A DNA stretch of 25,274 nt from NCBI GenBank assembly GCA_964449175.1, contig CAYUYH010000005.1, positions 1-25,274 of the forward strand, in the 5' to 3' direction. Shown here one piece after another: positions 8,234 through 16,500 of the stretch. Numbering within the stretch: position 1 is the first letter of the stretch; every line of letters starts with the position of its first letter. The position numbers and the translations under genes were made by a program. The notes beneath the pieces were generated by a model that worked only from the letters and a program-made list of their open reading frames with translations, did not search any database and was not told where the DNA came from. Source of the stretch: CAYUYH01 sp964449175 (GTDB lineage: Bacteria > Planctomycetota > Phycisphaerae > SM23-33).

Positions 8234-9451
8234 ATGCCGTCGTTTGAATCCATAGTCCGCATCGTCGAGAGCACCTGGTGGCTAGGCCTGGTCGCGCTGG
8301 GCGTGTCGCTGGTGTCCACGCCCATCATTCGGCTGCTCGCCTACCGTGCGAAGATCGTCGACCGCCCCGACGACCTGCTCAAGCCGCACGGTCGGCCGGT
8401 GGCGTATCTGGGCGGGCTGGCGATGTGCGCGGGGCTGCTCAGCGGGCTGGCGTGCTACGTGGCCACCATGCCCGACCTGGGCGGGAGATGGCAAGCCATC
8501 GGCGCCGCCCTGGCCGAGGGGGACGTCGAGGCCCTTCACGCCAACCAGCTCCTCAAGGCCATCACCATCGCCGTCGCCTGCCTGATCATCACCATCAGCG
8601 GGCTGCTGGATGACCTCACAAACCTCACGCCGCGCCAGAAGATCTCCGGGCAGATCGCCGCCGCCACCGTGCTGCTGATCGGCGGCGTGGGCGCGGGCCT
8701 GGCCAAGATGCCCTTCTACTACCTGCTGAACCTCGACCCGCCGCTGTGGGTGCTGATCCCCCTGCGAGCGGTCATCCTTCTGGTGCTCGTGATCTGCACG
8801 TGCAACGCCACGAACCTGCTGGACGGACTGGACGGGCTGTGCGGCGGAGTGACGGGCATCATCGCCCTGGGCTACCTCGGCCTGGCGATCTGGCTGGCCA
8901 GCTACGGGCGATTCGCGGACACCGACCAGCTGCGCGTCGGCATGTGCTTCGCGATGGTCGGGGCGGTGCTGGGCTTCCTGCCCTACAACATCCCGCCGGC
9001 CAGCATATTCATGGGCGACGCCGGCAGCATGCTGCTGGGCCTGTTCGTCGGCATCATGATGGGCCTGTTCACCAAGGAGGTCACGCCGCGCTGGCTGGTG
9101 GCCGCCTGCGCCGTCTACGCCCTGCCTATCCTCGACACCGCGCTGGCGGTCGTCCGGCGGGCGCTCGCCGGCAAGAGCGTATTCTCAGGCGACCGCAGCC
9201 ACCTCTACGACCAGCTCGTCGACCGCGGGATGACCGTCAAGCAGGTCGTGGTCCTGTTCTACGTCCTGGCCTTCGGCACGGCGGCGCTCGGCGTGCTCGT
9301 AGCCATATTCGTGCGGCTCAGATACGCACTTGTCCTGTACGCCGTGCTGTTCGTCGCCGCGTGGGTGGTTTTCGGCCGCCTGGGCATGCTCAGGCCCCCA
9401 GGCCGAACTCCGTCGTCCAAACCGCCGGCTGGGGATGCGCCGAATGAATGA
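8234..9451 (+). CDS. wecA: WecA/TagO-like polyprenyl-phosphate sugar-1-phosphate transferase
   Basis: A 405-residue polytopic membrane enzyme of the MraY/WecA family, which transfers a sugar-1-phosphate (usually GlcNAc-1-P from UDP-GlcNAc) to undecaprenyl phosphate at the cytoplasmic face. This is the first step of many envelope glycans. Visible motifs are RPDDLLKPHGRPVAYLGG near residue 43, catalytic-type Asp pair D126-D127 in LLDDLTNLTPRQK, NATNLLDGLDG at 191-201, and FMGDAGSMLLG near 259. The loop motif is DRSHLYDQL at 320-328. In WecA/TagO this last motif is usually HxHH (HIHH or HLHH); here only the first His is kept. MraY is less likely because the PIHHHFE signature is absent. The stop overlaps the start of the next glycosyltransferase, indicating translational coupling. 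Confidence 0.85.
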   Translation: MPSFESIVRIVESTWWLGLVALGVSLVSTPIIRLLAYRAKIVDRPDDLLKPHGRPVAYLGGLAMCAGLLSGLACYVATMPDLGGRWQAIGAALAEGDVEALHANQLLKAITIAVACLIITISGLLDDLTNLTPRQKISGQIAAATVLLIGGVGAGLAKMPFYYLLNLDPPLWVLIPLRAVILLVLVICTCNATNLLDGLDGLCGGVTGIIALGYLGLAIWLASYGRFADTDQLRVGMCFAMVGAVLGFLPYNIPPASIFMGDAGSMLLGLFVGIMMGLFTKEVTPRWLVAACAVYALPILDTALAVVRRALAGKSVFSGDRSHLYDQLVDRGMTVKQVVVLFYVLAFGTAALGVLVAIFVRLRYALVLYAVLFVAAWVVFGRLGMLRPPGRTPSSKPPAGDAPNE

Positions 9452-10205
9452 GCCTTCCGGTCACGCCCCCGGCAGCGCCGGCATCACGCTCAGCATCGTC
9501 ATACCCGTCTACAACGAGCTGAACACCTGGCGGGAGCTGCTCGCCCGCGTCCAGGCCGTCAAGCTGCCCTGCGACAGGCAGATCATACTCGTCGACGACT
9601 GCTCCACCGACGGCACGCGAGACCAGCTGCGGGACTATGCCGACGAGACGGCCACCGAAGCGCCCGCCGACCGGCCCGCGCCCGTGAAGGTGCTGTTCCA
9701 CGAGGTCAACCAGGGCAAGGGCGCCGCCCTGCGGACGGGATTCGCAGCCGCCGACGGCCAGCTCGTCGTCATCCAGGACGCCGACCTGGAGTATGACCCC
9801 AACGACTACCGCGGCCTGCTCGAGCCCATCCTCGCCGGCGAGGCCGACGTCGTCTACGGCAGCCGATTCGCCCAGCCCGGGCCCAGCCGCGGCAGCTGGC
9901 AGAACTACCTGGCCAATCGGTTCCTCACCGCGCTGAGCAACACCACCACAGGCCTGGGGCTGACCGACATGGAGACCTGCTACAAGATGTTCCGCCGGGA
10001 GGTCATCCAGTCGCTGCGGCTGGAGCAGGACCGCTTCGGCTTCGAGCCGGAGATCACCGCCAAGGTCGCCCGCAGCGGCGCACGCGTGGTCGAGGCGCCG
10101 ATCAGCTACGACGCCCGCAGCAAGGACCAGGGCAAGAAGATCGGCTACCGCGACGGGCTGAAGGCTATCTGGTGCATCTTCAAGTACGGCCTCGGCGGCC
10201 GCTAG
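9444..10205 (+). CDS. Family 2 glycosyltransferase (polyprenyl-phosphate mannosyl/glucosyltransferase-like)
   Basis: A 253-residue soluble GT-A enzyme. The N-terminal SIVIPVYNE, the nucleotide-binding VDDCSTDGT (D51-D52), NQGKGAALRTGF and the metal-binding QDADLEYDP (D112-x-D114) are typical of GT2 enzymes. TDMETCYKMFRREV and RFGFEPEITAKVAR are typical of the DPM1-like subgroup, which transfers mannose or glucose from a nucleotide sugar to a polyprenyl phosphate. There is no membrane anchor after the catalytic domain, unlike ArnC/GtrB types. The ATG at 9444 overlaps the wecA stop by eight bases; an in-frame ATG at 9435 is possible. Such polyprenyl-P-sugars would be donors for GT-C enzymes such as the DUF2723 protein at the left of the window (inference). 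Confidence 0.85.
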   Translation: MNEPSGHAPGSAGITLSIVIPVYNELNTWRELLARVQAVKLPCDRQIILVDDCSTDGTRDQLRDYADETATEAPADRPAPVKVLFHEVNQGKGAALRTGFAAADGQLVVIQDADLEYDPNDYRGLLEPILAGEADVVYGSRFAQPGPSRGSWQNYLANRFLTALSNTTTGLGLTDMETCYKMFRREVIQSLRLEQDRFGFEPEITAKVARSGARVVEAPISYDARSKDQGKKIGYRDGLKAIWCIFKYGLGGR

Positions 10206-10307
10206 GCGTTGCGCGCTTCCCACCGGCTTGACTGCGTGCAGCCGCCCTGCGCACAATGGTCGTCACGATCTGTCCGCGTGGCCGCCGCACAGCCGCGGGC
10301 GAGATGC

Positions 10308-10380
10308 GGGCCCTTAGCTCAGCGGTTAGAGCAGTGGACTCATAATCCATTGGTCGTAGGTTCGAATCCTACAGGGCCCA
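10308..10380 (+). tRNA. tRNA with CAU anticodon, most likely tRNA-Ile2 (lysidine-modified)
   Basis: A complete 73-base cloverleaf. The acceptor stem GGGCCCT pairs with AGGGCCC, the D arm begins TTAGCTCAG, and the anticodon loop CTCATAA lies on a GTGGA/TCCAT stem. The T arm is GTAGG-TTCGAAT-CCTAC and the discriminator base is A. CCA is not encoded. The anticodon CAU alone fits Met or Ile2. The body (CCTTAGCTCAG, GACTCATAATC, TTGGTCG) closely resembles bacterial tRNA-Ile2 as I recall it and differs from elongator Met. Decoding AUA would then require lysidine modification by TilS. Confidence 0.93.
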
Positions 10381-10496
10381 TCCTGCTTCGCTCCCGTACG
10401 GGAGCTTCGCAGGACGGAAGTCCTGCGAGGGCGAGCGGAGCGAGCAAGCAGATTGCCCTCCGAAGGCCACCGCGGCGACCGAAGGAGGGCCCAATC
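10381..10496 (+). other. Structured 3' tail of the tRNA: three stem-loops, two mutually exclusive
   Basis: Immediately after the tRNA, TCCTGC (10381-10386) can pair with GCAGGA (10409-10414) around the perfect 16-base palindrome GCTCCCGTACGGGAGC (10390-10405). The same GCAGGA(C) arm can instead pair with GTCCTGC (10420-10426) around a GGAA tetraloop. A third stem pairs GATTG and CCCTCC (10451-10461) with GGAGGG and CAATC (10484-10496) across a two-base bulge. No U-run follows, so a standard rho-independent terminator is not clear; it may mature or terminate the tRNA transcript. Confidence 0.5.
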
Positions 10497-10529
10497 TCGA
10501 ACGTCTCTGCTGACAGGCTATCCCCGCAC

Positions 10530-10546
10530 CGCCCCCGGCCGGGGCG
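10530..10546 (-). terminator. Possible GC-rich terminator hairpin after the aldo/keto reductase
   Basis: CGCCCC and GGGGCG flank a five-base loop and begin three bases past the reductase stop on the minus strand. There is no following U tract, so this is only a candidate. It could also limit read-through from the convergent tRNA transcript. Confidence 0.25.
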
Positions 10547-10548
10547 TC

Positions 10549-11460
10549 CTACACGTGCGGGACCCAAGAACCGTCGTCATGTTCCCGCCACAGCGCACGA
10601 ATGGCCTGCAACACCTCGTCCGGCAGAGGCCCCTGCTCGATGGCCCGCACATTCTCGCGCACGTGCTCGGGATCGACGCCTCCCACGATCCCGCAGGAAA
10701 CCCCAGGCTGAAACAGCGCGAACCGAAGGCCCATCTCTGCCCATGATCCGTCGAAGCCGACAGCCTGCGGCGACAGGCCCATGGCCATAATTCGCTTGGC
10801 ATAGGGCCGCGACGGCTCGCTGAGAGATACTCCACCTGCCGGCAGATCTCGCCAGGAGGCGTTGGCGATCGGGCGCTTGACGACAATGCCCAGGCCCGAC
10901 CGACTCGCCCGGGCCAGATAGCGGTCCAGAGGCTGCTGGTCGCAGATGCTCAGCGACATCTCCAGCACATCGAAGACTCCCATCTCGATGGCTGCTTTCG
11001 CGTTCTCCCCGTCGCCGCTGTAGCCTATGAACCGGACCTTTCCCGCACTCTGGGCATCCCTGAGCGCCTGTATGACTCCATCGTCCCGGAGCGTCTCGGC
11101 AGGACAGGAGTGCAACAGCAGGACGTCCAGCCAGTCCGTTTGCAGCCTGCGAAGTGAATGGTCCACGCTCTCGGAGATGATCTGCGGCGACCAAGGGCGC
11201 GAAGCGAGACCCTGGACCTGGTGCCCGCACTTGGAGATGAGGATGAACTCGCCCCGGCGAGCGGACAGCGCCTGGCCGATCTTCACCTCCGAGTCCAGGT
11301 AGCAGGGAGCCGTGTCGATCACGTTGACACCTTGGGCCAGGGCAGCCTCAAGAATCCGACTGGCCATCGCCTGGTCGACGTCCTGTTTGCGGATCTGGGC
11401 GGCGCCGAACCCCAGCGGGGTCACCTCCAGTCCTGTGTTGCCGAGGGGTCGTTTCTCCAT
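10549..11460 (-). CDS. Aldo/keto reductase
   Basis: A 303-residue NADPH-dependent (beta/alpha)8-barrel reductase of aldehydes or ketones, cytosolic. It starts MEKRPLGNTGLEVTPLGFG, a textbook AKR N-terminus. The catalytic tetrad is visible as D49 and Y54 (VIDTAPCY), K77 (ILISKCG) and H117 (DVLLLHS). The C-terminal nucleotide-binding region includes the GIVGGVDPEHVRENV segment. The ATG at 11460 is the only start matching the family N-terminus; a weak purine-rich GAGAGAAAG precedes it. The long open frame upstream of that ATG has no family similarity. Nearest relatives by pattern are the small AKR 'oxidoreductase' subgroup without ferredoxin domains; the substrate is unknown. It stands alone, convergent to the tRNA and divergent from the nucleotide-sugar dehydrogenase. 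Confidence 0.88.
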   Translation of the reverse strand: MEKRPLGNTGLEVTPLGFGAAQIRKQDVDQAMASRILEAALAQGVNVIDTAPCYLDSEVKIGQALSARRGEFILISKCGHQVQGLASRPWSPQIISESVDHSLRRLQTDWLDVLLLHSCPAETLRDDGVIQALRDAQSAGKVRFIGYSGDGENAKAAIEMGVFDVLEMSLSICDQQPLDRYLARASRSGLGIVVKRPIANASWRDLPAGGVSLSEPSRPYAKRIMAMGLSPQAVGFDGSWAEMGLRFALFQPGVSCGIVGGVDPEHVRENVRAIEQGPLPDEVLQAIRALWREHDDGSWVPHV

Positions 11461-11648
11461 CTGTCTTTCTCTCGTCCTTGCCGTCGCGCGGGCGCCCTGG
11501 GGCCTGGTGAATAGCCCGCATGACGAAATGCCACTGCGGATCGCTAAGTCCCTGCACTGTCCGGGCGGGTGATTGTATCTCGACCGGCAGTCTGCCGCCA
11601 CGGAGAGCCAACTGCCTCTGCGCTGCCCCTGCCGCTCCCGCAGCGGCG

Positions 11649-11677
11649 TTGACGATGCGCGCGGCGGCGTGTAGCAT
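11649..11677 (+). promoter_or_regulatory. Candidate promoter for the nucleotide-sugar dehydrogenase
   Basis: TTGACG (11649-11654) and TAGCAT (11672-11677) are spaced by 17 bases and lie about 60 bases ahead of the dehydrogenase ATG. Confidence 0.4.
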
Positions 11678-11738
11678 GGCTGGCCAACACATACACGGCG
11701 GCGAGGTTCCAGCGGCCCGTCGCGACGGGAGAAACCAA

Positions 11739-13385
11739 ATGACAGCGTTTTCGGCCAGCCCGGCAGGCGAGAAGTTCCCCATCCCCCAGGAGAAAGACTA
11801 CGCCGCGGAGCTCAAGCGCATGGAGGCCCTCGCCGCAGCCGCCCGCGAAGAGGGCAAGGAGATCGTCGTCGTGATGGGCGTCGGCTTCGTCGGGGCCGTC
11901 ATGGCGGCAATCGTCGCCGACACGGTCGACAAGATGACCGGCAAGTGCAGCAAGTTCGTCATCGGCTGTCAGAGGCCGAGCACGCGGAGCTACTGGAAGA
12001 TCCCGCTCCTCAATCGCGGCGAGTCGCCGGTGAAGGCTGAGGACCCCAACGTCGACCCGATGATCGCCCGCTGCGTCAACGAGAAGAAGACCCTCGTAGC
12101 CACCTACAACAGCGACTGCCTCTCGCTGGCGGACTGCGTGGTCGTGGACGTGCAGTGCGACTACACCAAGCACGAGTTGGGCAACATGAGGACGGGCGAG
12201 GCGGAGATGTCGGCCCTGGAGGCCACGATGCGGACCATCGGCCAGAAGATCCCGGCTTCGGCGCTCGTGCTGATCGAGACGACGGTCGCCCCGGGCACGA
12301 CGGAGTTCGTGGCCTGGCCGATCATGAAGAAGGCCTTCGCCGCCCGCGGCATTGACTCGGTCCCGCTGCTGGCCCACAGCTTTGAGCGCGTCATGCCCGG
12401 GCGGGAGTACGTCTCGTCCATCCGCGATTTCTGGCGCGTGTGCAGCGGCTGTACGCCGGAAGCCCGCGACCGCGTGGAGAAGTTCCTCACCGAGGTGCTC
12501 AACACCGACGACTACCCGCTGACCGTGATGGACCGCCCCATCGAGTCGGAAACCACCAAGATCGTCGAGAACTCCTACCGGGCGACGATCCTGGCCTTCA
12601 TGCACGAGTGGAGCCTGTTCGCCGAGCGAAACGGCGTGGACCTGATAAAGGTGGCCAAGGCCATCCGCATGCGCCCCACGCACAGCAACATCATATTCCC
12701 CGGCCCGGGCATCGGCGGCTACTGCCTGCCGAAGGACGGCGGCCTGGGCTACTGGGCCTACAAGCACATCCTGGGCTTCGAGGATGGCGAGGCGGTGTTC
12801 AAGATGAGCACGACGGCCATCGACATCAACGACACTCGCGGGCTGCACGCAGCCGAGCTGGTGCGCGACGCCCTGCGGAACATGGGGCGGTACATCGCCG
12901 GGGCTGAGGTGCTGCTGTGCGGGGCCAGCTACCGCCAGGACGTCGGCGACACGAGATACAGCGGCAGCGAGATGGTCGTCCGCAAGCTGACCGAGCTGGG
13001 CGCGGAGATACGCGTCCACGACCCGTACGTCGATCACTGGTACGAGCTGGAGAGCCAGGACACCTACCCCGCCCCAGGCCACTCGTGGGCCAGGTTCTTC
13101 CGCAACCAGGCCGATTTGGTCAAGGTCCGCGTGCAGAAGGACCTGCCCGCAGCCGCCGTCGGCGTGGAGGCGGTGGTGCTGGCCGTGCCGCACGCGCCGT
13201 ATCTGGAGATCGACCCCGACGAGCTGGTCAAGTGGACCGGCGGGCCCGTGGCTGTGGTGGACTGCTTCGGCATACTCAGCGACGAGAAGATCCGCCGCTA
13301 CTTCCAACTCGACTGCGAGGTCAAGGCGCTCGGCAGAGGGCACATCCAACGGATCAAGGAAGAGGTCCGCGCGGCGAAGAAGTAA
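11739..13385 (+). CDS. Nucleotide-sugar dehydrogenase (UDP-glucose/UDP-HexNAc 6-dehydrogenase family), long form
   Basis: A 548-residue cytosolic enzyme of the UDP-glucose/UDP-ManNAc/UDP-GlcNAc dehydrogenase family, which makes UDP-uronic acids for polysaccharides by two NAD-linked oxidations. The Rossmann motif is VVVMGVGFVG (G47, G49, G52). ETTVAPGTTE corresponds to the usual STVxPGTT and HSFERVMPG to the substrate-binding PER(V)xPG. The catalytic cysteine is C329 in GIGGYCLPKDG. Most family members are about 400-450 residues. Here an extra 45 residues precede the Rossmann fold, and an expanded segment (about 68-120) follows the first strand. The ATG at 11739 follows a good GGGAGA ribosome site. 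No glycosyltransferase adjoins it directly, but the wecA/GT2 pair lies upstream and an exported polysaccharide-active protein lies downstream. Confidence 0.85.
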   Translation: MTAFSASPAGEKFPIPQEKDYAAELKRMEALAAAAREEGKEIVVVMGVGFVGAVMAAIVADTVDKMTGKCSKFVIGCQRPSTRSYWKIPLLNRGESPVKAEDPNVDPMIARCVNEKKTLVATYNSDCLSLADCVVVDVQCDYTKHELGNMRTGEAEMSALEATMRTIGQKIPASALVLIETTVAPGTTEFVAWPIMKKAFAARGIDSVPLLAHSFERVMPGREYVSSIRDFWRVCSGCTPEARDRVEKFLTEVLNTDDYPLTVMDRPIESETTKIVENSYRATILAFMHEWSLFAERNGVDLIKVAKAIRMRPTHSNIIFPGPGIGGYCLPKDGGLGYWAYKHILGFEDGEAVFKMSTTAIDINDTRGLHAAELVRDALRNMGRYIAGAEVLLCGASYRQDVGDTRYSGSEMVVRKLTELGAEIRVHDPYVDHWYELESQDTYPAPGHSWARFFRNQADLVKVRVQKDLPAAAVGVEAVVLAVPHAPYLEIDPDELVKWTGGPVAVVDCFGILSDEKIRRYFQLDCEVKALGRGHIQRIKEEVRAAKK

Positions 13386-13453
13386 CGCAGCCGCACGCTT
13401 TGTGGGACGCGCCACATAGTTGCGCACTGCCTGTCTGCGCACCTTGTCGGCGC

Positions 13454-13481
13454 TTGGTTATTCTGGGGGATGTGGTATAAT
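13454..13481 (+). promoter_or_regulatory. Promoter with extended -10 for the pectate-lyase-like gene
   Basis: A perfect TATAAT (13476-13481) is preceded by TGG, an extended -10. TTGGTT at 13454-13459 sits 16 bases upstream as a -35. Transcription would begin near 13488, giving a leader of about 80 bases. Confidence 0.5.
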
Positions 13482-13567
13482 CTAGCCGGCCTAGTTGGTT
13501 GCCCCCGGCCACTGCCGCCGACGCCGGCGGTCCGATCGTGTCCCCTCCGCCGGCGAGGAGATTGCCC

Positions 13568-16500
13568 ATGAGCCGCCGCCAATCCCCCCGTCTGACGGCT
13601 GGGCGCGGGCTCATCGCCCGCCCGGCTGCTCTCGGCCCGGTCGTCAGGTGCGTCTTCGAGCCGCTCGAGCCGCGCGAGCTGCTGGACGCCCAGATCCCCG
13701 CTTTCCCCGGCGCGGAGGGCTACGGGATGTTCACCACGGGCGGCCGCGGACTGAATGTCTACGAGGTCACCACGCTCGCCGATTCCGGTCCGGGCTCGCT
13801 GCGCGACGCCGTCAGCCAGTCCAACCGCACGATCGTCTTCCGCGTCTCCGGCACGATCGCGCTGAACAGCCGGCTGGACATCGAGCGGAACAACATCACC
13901 ATCGCCGGACAGACCGCGCCGGGCGACGGCATCACGCTGAAGAACTACGCCCTGCGCGTCGGCGGGGACAACATCATCATCCGCTACATCCGCGTTCGCG
14001 TGGGCGACCAGGGCGGCGACAACCAGTCCGACGGCATCGGTTTCATGGATGTCGGCGCGTCGAATGTGATGTTCGACCACTGCTCGGTGAGCTGGGCGAT
14101 CGACGAGAACTTCTCGATGTACGGCCTGCCGAACATCACGATCCAGTGGTGCATCATCAGCGAGGCCCTGCACGACTCGAATCACCCCAAGGGGCCTCAC
14201 AGCATGGGCGGCATCCAGAACGGCCGCGACATGACGATCCACCACAACATCTACATCTCGAACAACGATCGCAACCCGAAGTTCAACATCGCGGACTGGT
14301 GGCCGGGGCAGAACACCGACTTCCGCAACAATGTCGTCTACAACTGGGGCGCTCGCAGCACGTGGGGCGGCAACGGCGGCAGCTCGCTGACGAACGTCGT
14401 GAACAACTACTACAAGGCCGGGCCTGACACCATCGACCCGAACATACTGCTGACGCTGGAGGGCGGCAACCCCGGCGAGTGGTACGTGGACGGCAACTAC
14501 GTGTACGGCTACCCGGGCGTCACCGCGGACAACTGGACCGGCGTGGTGAACGCATCAGGCACGACGCCGCTGAACGCCATCGTGGTGGATCAGCCCTTCT
14601 CGTACGCCCCGGTGACCACGCAGAGCGCGACGGACGCCTATACGTCGGTGCTGCAATTCGCCGGCTGCACCGTGCCGGCGCGGGACTCGGTCGACACGCG
14701 CGTGCTGGCCGACGTCGCCAACGGCACGGGCGCGATCATCGACTCGCAGACGGAAGTCGGCGGCTGGCCCGTGCTGAACTCCACCACGCCCCCGACAGAC
14801 AGCGATCACGACGGCATGCCGGACGCCTGGGAGCTGACCTACGGGCTCGACCCTTACGACCCAGCCGACCGCAACGGCGACTTCACCGGCGACGGATACA
14901 CAAACCTCGAGACCTACCTCAACAGCCTAGTGCCCATCCTCGGCTCGGTAACCGCGCCCTACCTGCCGTCGCAGGCATTCTGGCCGTATCCAGCCGACGG
15001 CGGCACGCAGGAGGACGCCAACATCGAGCTGAAGTGGAAGGCCGGCTTCAACGTCACCGCCCAGCGGACGTACTTCGGCACGAGTCCGACGCTGACCGAG
15101 GCGGACTTCAAGGAGGAGAAGGTCTTCTTCCAGTACGTCAACAACAAGCAGCTCATCACGGGCAGCTACTACGACCCCGGCCCGCTGGAGCTGGACACGA
15201 CGTACTACTGGCGGATCGACAGCGTGAACGACAACGGCGTGACGACGGGGCAGACGTGGAGCTTCACGCCGGGCCTGCCGGTGGCCGGGCCGGGCGGCGG
15301 CAACCGCATGGAGGCTGAGAACATGACGCTCCGGCGGGCGTTCGTCGAGGGCGGCGGCAGCAACTGGTGGGCGGCCGTGCCGAGCGAGACCGGCACGATG
15401 CGCTACACCTTCGACAAGGCCAGCGGCATCTACCAGCTATCCGTGCGATACATCGACGAGAGCGACGGCGAGGGTTTGTTCAGCGTCTACGTCAACAGCG
15501 ATCTGGTCGGCCAGTGGACGGCCAACATCAACAACGATCAGTTCGTCACCCGCTACCTCGGCAACGTGCAGATCAACACCGGCGACGTGATCAAGGTAAC
15601 CAGCAACCGCCACCAGGACGAGCTGGGCCGCGTTGACTACGTCGACACGGTCTTCCAGGGCACCGACACGACAGCGCCCACCAGCTCCGTCGCGGCCCTG
15701 CCTTCACAGGTGACCAGCCCCTTCGAGGTGAGCTGGTCCGGCAGCGACGGCGGCACGTGGGTGAGCGGGCTGGCCAACCACGACATCTACGTCTCGGACA
15801 ACGGCGGGGCGTCTGCGCTCTGGCTGGACCACACCACCGACACCAGCGCCGACTACGACGGCGTCGGCGGGCATACATACGCCTTCTACAGCCGGGCGCG
15901 CGACAAGGCCGGCAACGTGGAAGCTGCGCCCGCCACGCCGGACGCCCAGACGACCGTGGCGGCAACCGTCGCCGGGCGGTGGGTCTTCTACAACCGCTCA
16001 AGCCTGGACGGCAACGACCCGGCCGCCAATGCCGCGGACGACGCAGCTATCGCAACCGACAAGCAGGCACTGCTCCCCGGCCAGACAGCCACCGCCGCCA
16101 ACTACACCAGCTACAGCCGCGGCACGAACGGCGTCATGGCCGATATCGCGGGCCTGGCCAATCCGACGGGACTGACCGTCGGCACCGTCGGCAGCTACTT
16201 CGCCTTCAGGGCCGGCGACGATGACAACCCGGCCGGGTGGTCAGCCGCGGCTCCACCGGTCGAAGTGCTCGTCCGACAAGGCGCGGGCGCCGCCGGCAGC
16301 GACCGCGTGACGCTCGTCTGGGCCGACCGGGCCATCATCAACCAGTGGCTCGAAGTGACCGTACTGGCCAACGGCAACACGGGCCTGGCCGGCAGCGACG
16401 TGTTCTACTTCGCCAACCTGCCGGCCGACGCCGACAACGACGGCGAAGTGGACAGCGACGACTACAGCACCCTCGAGTCCAACTTCGGCGGCGCGGGCGG

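Noticed and set aside
10308..10380. Reading the CAU tRNA as methionine tRNA
   Set aside because: The acceptor, D-arm and variable-loop sequences match the Ile2 type much better than elongator or initiator Met; the initiator GGG/CCC anticodon-stem signature is also absent.
10340..10567. Minus-strand ORF ending in a GFEPTT-type peptide
   Set aside because: It is the reverse complement of the tRNA T-arm region, a well-known source of spurious protein predictions.
11544..13442. 632-codon open frame on the minus strand
   Set aside because: It lies antisense to the nucleotide-sugar dehydrogenase and is explained by high GC at third positions; no domain is recognisable.
13386..13453. Search for a terminator after the nucleotide-sugar dehydrogenase
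   Set aside because: Only weak GC stems without a T-run are visible.
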